From positions 62,001 through 126,000 of the forward strand of contig NZ_JACHML010000001.1 of assembly GCF_014208045.1 (NCBI RefSeq): DNA of 64,000 bases, given 5' to 3'. The DNA comes from Microbacterium thalassium (lineage in GTDB: Bacteria; Actinomycetota; Actinomycetes; Actinomycetales; Microbacteriaceae). Numbering within the stretch: position 1 is the stretch's first letter; each line of letters begins with the position of its first letter. A program made the position numbers and the translations under genes. Under the pieces are notes generated by a model, which was given only the letters and a program-made list of their open reading frames with translations, did not search any database and was not told the DNA's origin. Below are positions 62,528-64,000 of this stretch, piece after piece.

Positions 62528-63862
62528 ATGCCCGGCACCGCTCCGAAGAGCTCCACAACCCGCCTGGGAATGCCTCGCCCGCATGAGGCATCCCCACGGA
62601 TCACCGTCGATCCGAGAACGGCCCCGCCGCAGTTCCACCTGCTGGCCAAGCCGGCGGGATCGACCTGCAACCTGGACTGCACCTACTGCTTCTTCCTGTC
62701 CAAAGAGGCCCTGTACCCCTCGGACAGCTCGCGGATGACCGACCAGGTCCTCGAGGAGTACATCGTCCAACTGCTGGAGTCCCACCGCTCCCCCGAGGTG
62801 ACCGTCGCCTGGCAGGGCGGCGAGCCGACCCTGATGGGTCTTGACTTCTTCGCGAAGTCCGTGGAGATCGTCCGGCAGCACCGGCGACCGGGCCAGCGGG
62901 TGCAGTACGCCCTGCAGACGAACGGCGTGCTGCTGGACGACGCCTGGGGCAGGTTCCTCGCCGAGAACGACGTCCTCGTCGGACTGAGCATCGACGGCCC
63001 CGCGCCGATGCACGACACCTACCGGGTCAACCGAGGCGGGCGCGGCACACACCGTCAGGTCCTGAAGGGCCTCGATGTGCTCCGCCGCAACGGTGTCGAG
63101 TTCAACATCCTCTGCACCGTCAACGCGGCGAACCAGGATCATGGCGCCGAGGTGTACCGCTACTTCCGCGATGAGCTCGGCGCGACCTTTCTGCAGTTCA
63201 TCCCGATCGTCGAGCGCGCCACCGCGGAGAGTCTTCCGATCGCCAACCAGGGTTGGAGCGAGCGAGCCGGCGGACACCGCCCGCTCTACACGCAGACCGG
63301 ATCACTGGTCACCGAGCGATCGGTCGCCGGCGACGCGTACGGGCGGTTCCTGATCGACGTGTACGACGAGTGGATCCGACATGACGTCGGAACCGTCTTA
63401 GTCCAGCTCTTCGACGTCACCCTGCAGGCCTACTTCGGCCAGCACTCGCTCTGCGTCCACGCGCCCACGTGCGGCACCGCGCTCGCGCTCGAGCACAACG
63501 GCGACCTCTACTCCTGCGACCACTACGTCGAGCCCGACTTCCTTCTCGGCAACATCACCCGCACCCACATGCTCGACCTCATCGCCTCGGACCGGCAGCG
63601 CGCCTTCGGGCAGAGCAAGCGCGACACCCTGACCGCCCAGTGCCGATCCTGCGACGTGCTCTCACTCTGCAACGGCGGATGCCCGAAAGACCGGTTCCTC
63701 ACCTCGCGCGACGGCGAACCCGGCCAGAACCACCTGTGCGAAGGCCTGTATGCCTTCTACACGCACACACGACCGACCATGCTCGCCATGGCCCGGCTCC
63801 TCCGGCACGGGCATTACGCCGACGAGATCATGGACCAGGTCGCCGTCGGCGACCTGCCCTGA
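62528..63862 (+). CDS. anaerobic-type sulfatase-maturating radical SAM enzyme (anSME)
   Basis: 444 residues from ATG 62528 (ATG 62570 possible). Radical SAM cluster C47-x3-C51-x2-C54 (CNLDCTYCF), GGEPTLMG, then SPASM cysteines (CVHAPTCG, YSCDHYVEP, CRSCDVLSLCNGGCPKD). anSMEs convert the sulfatase active-site Cys or Ser to formylglycine. The arylsulfatase at 55952 has the substrate motif CAPTR, so this is very likely its activator. Confidence 0.9.
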   Translation: MPGTAPKSSTTRLGMPRPHEASPRITVDPRTAPPQFHLLAKPAGSTCNLDCTYCFFLSKEALYPSDSSRMTDQVLEEYIVQLLESHRSPEVTVAWQGGEPTLMGLDFFAKSVEIVRQHRRPGQRVQYALQTNGVLLDDAWGRFLAENDVLVGLSIDGPAPMHDTYRVNRGGRGTHRQVLKGLDVLRRNGVEFNILCTVNAANQDHGAEVYRYFRDELGATFLQFIPIVERATAESLPIANQGWSERAGGHRPLYTQTGSLVTERSVAGDAYGRFLIDVYDEWIRHDVGTVLVQLFDVTLQAYFGQHSLCVHAPTCGTALALEHNGDLYSCDHYVEPDFLLGNITRTHMLDLIASDRQRAFGQSKRDTLTAQCRSCDVLSLCNGGCPKDRFLTSRDGEPGQNHLCEGLYAFYTHTRPTMLAMARLLRHGHYADEIMDQVAVGDLP

Positions 63863-63920
63863 CGGGATATCGCGCGGATAGGGTGACGCGCGCCGCGGAT
63901 TCCGCCACGATGCTGGCGCC

Positions 63921-64000
63921 ATGTGGAAGAAGAGCGCACCACCGCCCGAGAGCGCAGAAGTCCCTGACCCGGCACGACCACCCGGTGGCCCGTCCGGCGC
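63921..64000 (+). CDS. possible partial gene running off the window
   Basis: From ATG 63921 an open frame reads MWKKSAPPPESAEVPDPA and continues beyond the end. Only 26 codons are visible; no family can be assigned, and no clear ribosome site is seen. Confidence 0.3.
   Translation, partial: MWKKSAPPPESAEVPDPARPPGGPSG

Noticed and set aside
1..64000. CRISPR array, rRNA operon, riboswitch or plasmid origin
   Set aside because: No regularly spaced repeats, rRNA motifs, known aptamer cores or replication genes were seen on reading through.

Overview
The window is high-GC DNA with short operons, many GTG starts, several leaderless-looking promoters (a -10 hexamer 6-7 nt before the start codon) and typical actinobacterial families: LytR-CpsA-Psr pairs, SHOCT proteins, MalT-like LuxR, DUF7882-type small proteins. 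I infer an actinobacterium, probably Microbacteriaceae and close to Microbacterium. The species cannot be named from sequence alone.

Layout. (1) 1-3116: accessory DNA with an Abi/HEPN-type gene, an MNT nucleotidyltransferase, two copies of a 55-57 bp repeat, and a two-gene ECF sigma/membrane-protein unit. (2) 3117-14819: a genomic island at the 3' end of tRNA-Ser(GCT), built from three tandem modules. Modules 1 (3117-8321) and 2 (8322-10721) contain no integrase. Each is essentially one large gene between conserved attachment arms: a 1523-residue Tat-like exported protein of unknown function, and an SdsA-type alkylsulfatase. Module 3 (10722-14789) holds a decayed toxin-antitoxin pair, a gene apparently cut by an IS3-family element, and a 5'-truncated tyrosine integrase next to the tRNA. 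(3) 14820-36463: mostly core or housekeeping genes: a DHA2 drug exporter with divergent TetR, two LCP cell-wall ligases, tRNA-Ser(TGA), a HAD phosphatase, serS, a lipid kinase, an aminotransferase, a FUSC protein, two small paralogs, an SLC13-like transporter, manA, an ABC-2 exporter with TetR, VanZ-RDD, PAP2 and gluconokinase. (4) 36539-43463: a rhamnose uptake and catabolism locus (ABC transporter rhaSTPQ-type, LacI regulator, rhamnulose-1-phosphate aldolase) with matching operators at both divergent promoters. (5) 43467-53303: membrane proteins, a propionyl-CoA synthetase-like enzyme, an oxidoreductase, a YhgE-like protein with TetR, GNAT, a PadR pair and a SulP transporter. (6) 53414-55958: a translationally coupled DUF2520-panC-panB operon for pantothenate. 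(7) 55952-64000: a sulfatase neighbourhood: a Cys-type arylsulfatase, small DUF6325/SHOCT/CMD proteins, a MalT-like LuxR regulator and, at the right end, an anaerobic-type sulfatase-maturing radical SAM enzyme.

The most unusual feature is the island. The two integrase-free modules share 84% identical 147-bp right ends (ungapped) and homologous left ends, with repeated TTACGC boxes spaced 11 bp. They look like non-autonomous, single-cargo integrative elements mobilised in trans and stacked at one tRNA gene. The second notable system is the sulfatase neighbourhood, where two SHOCT-containing transcripts share an upstream box and a LuxR gene lies between them.
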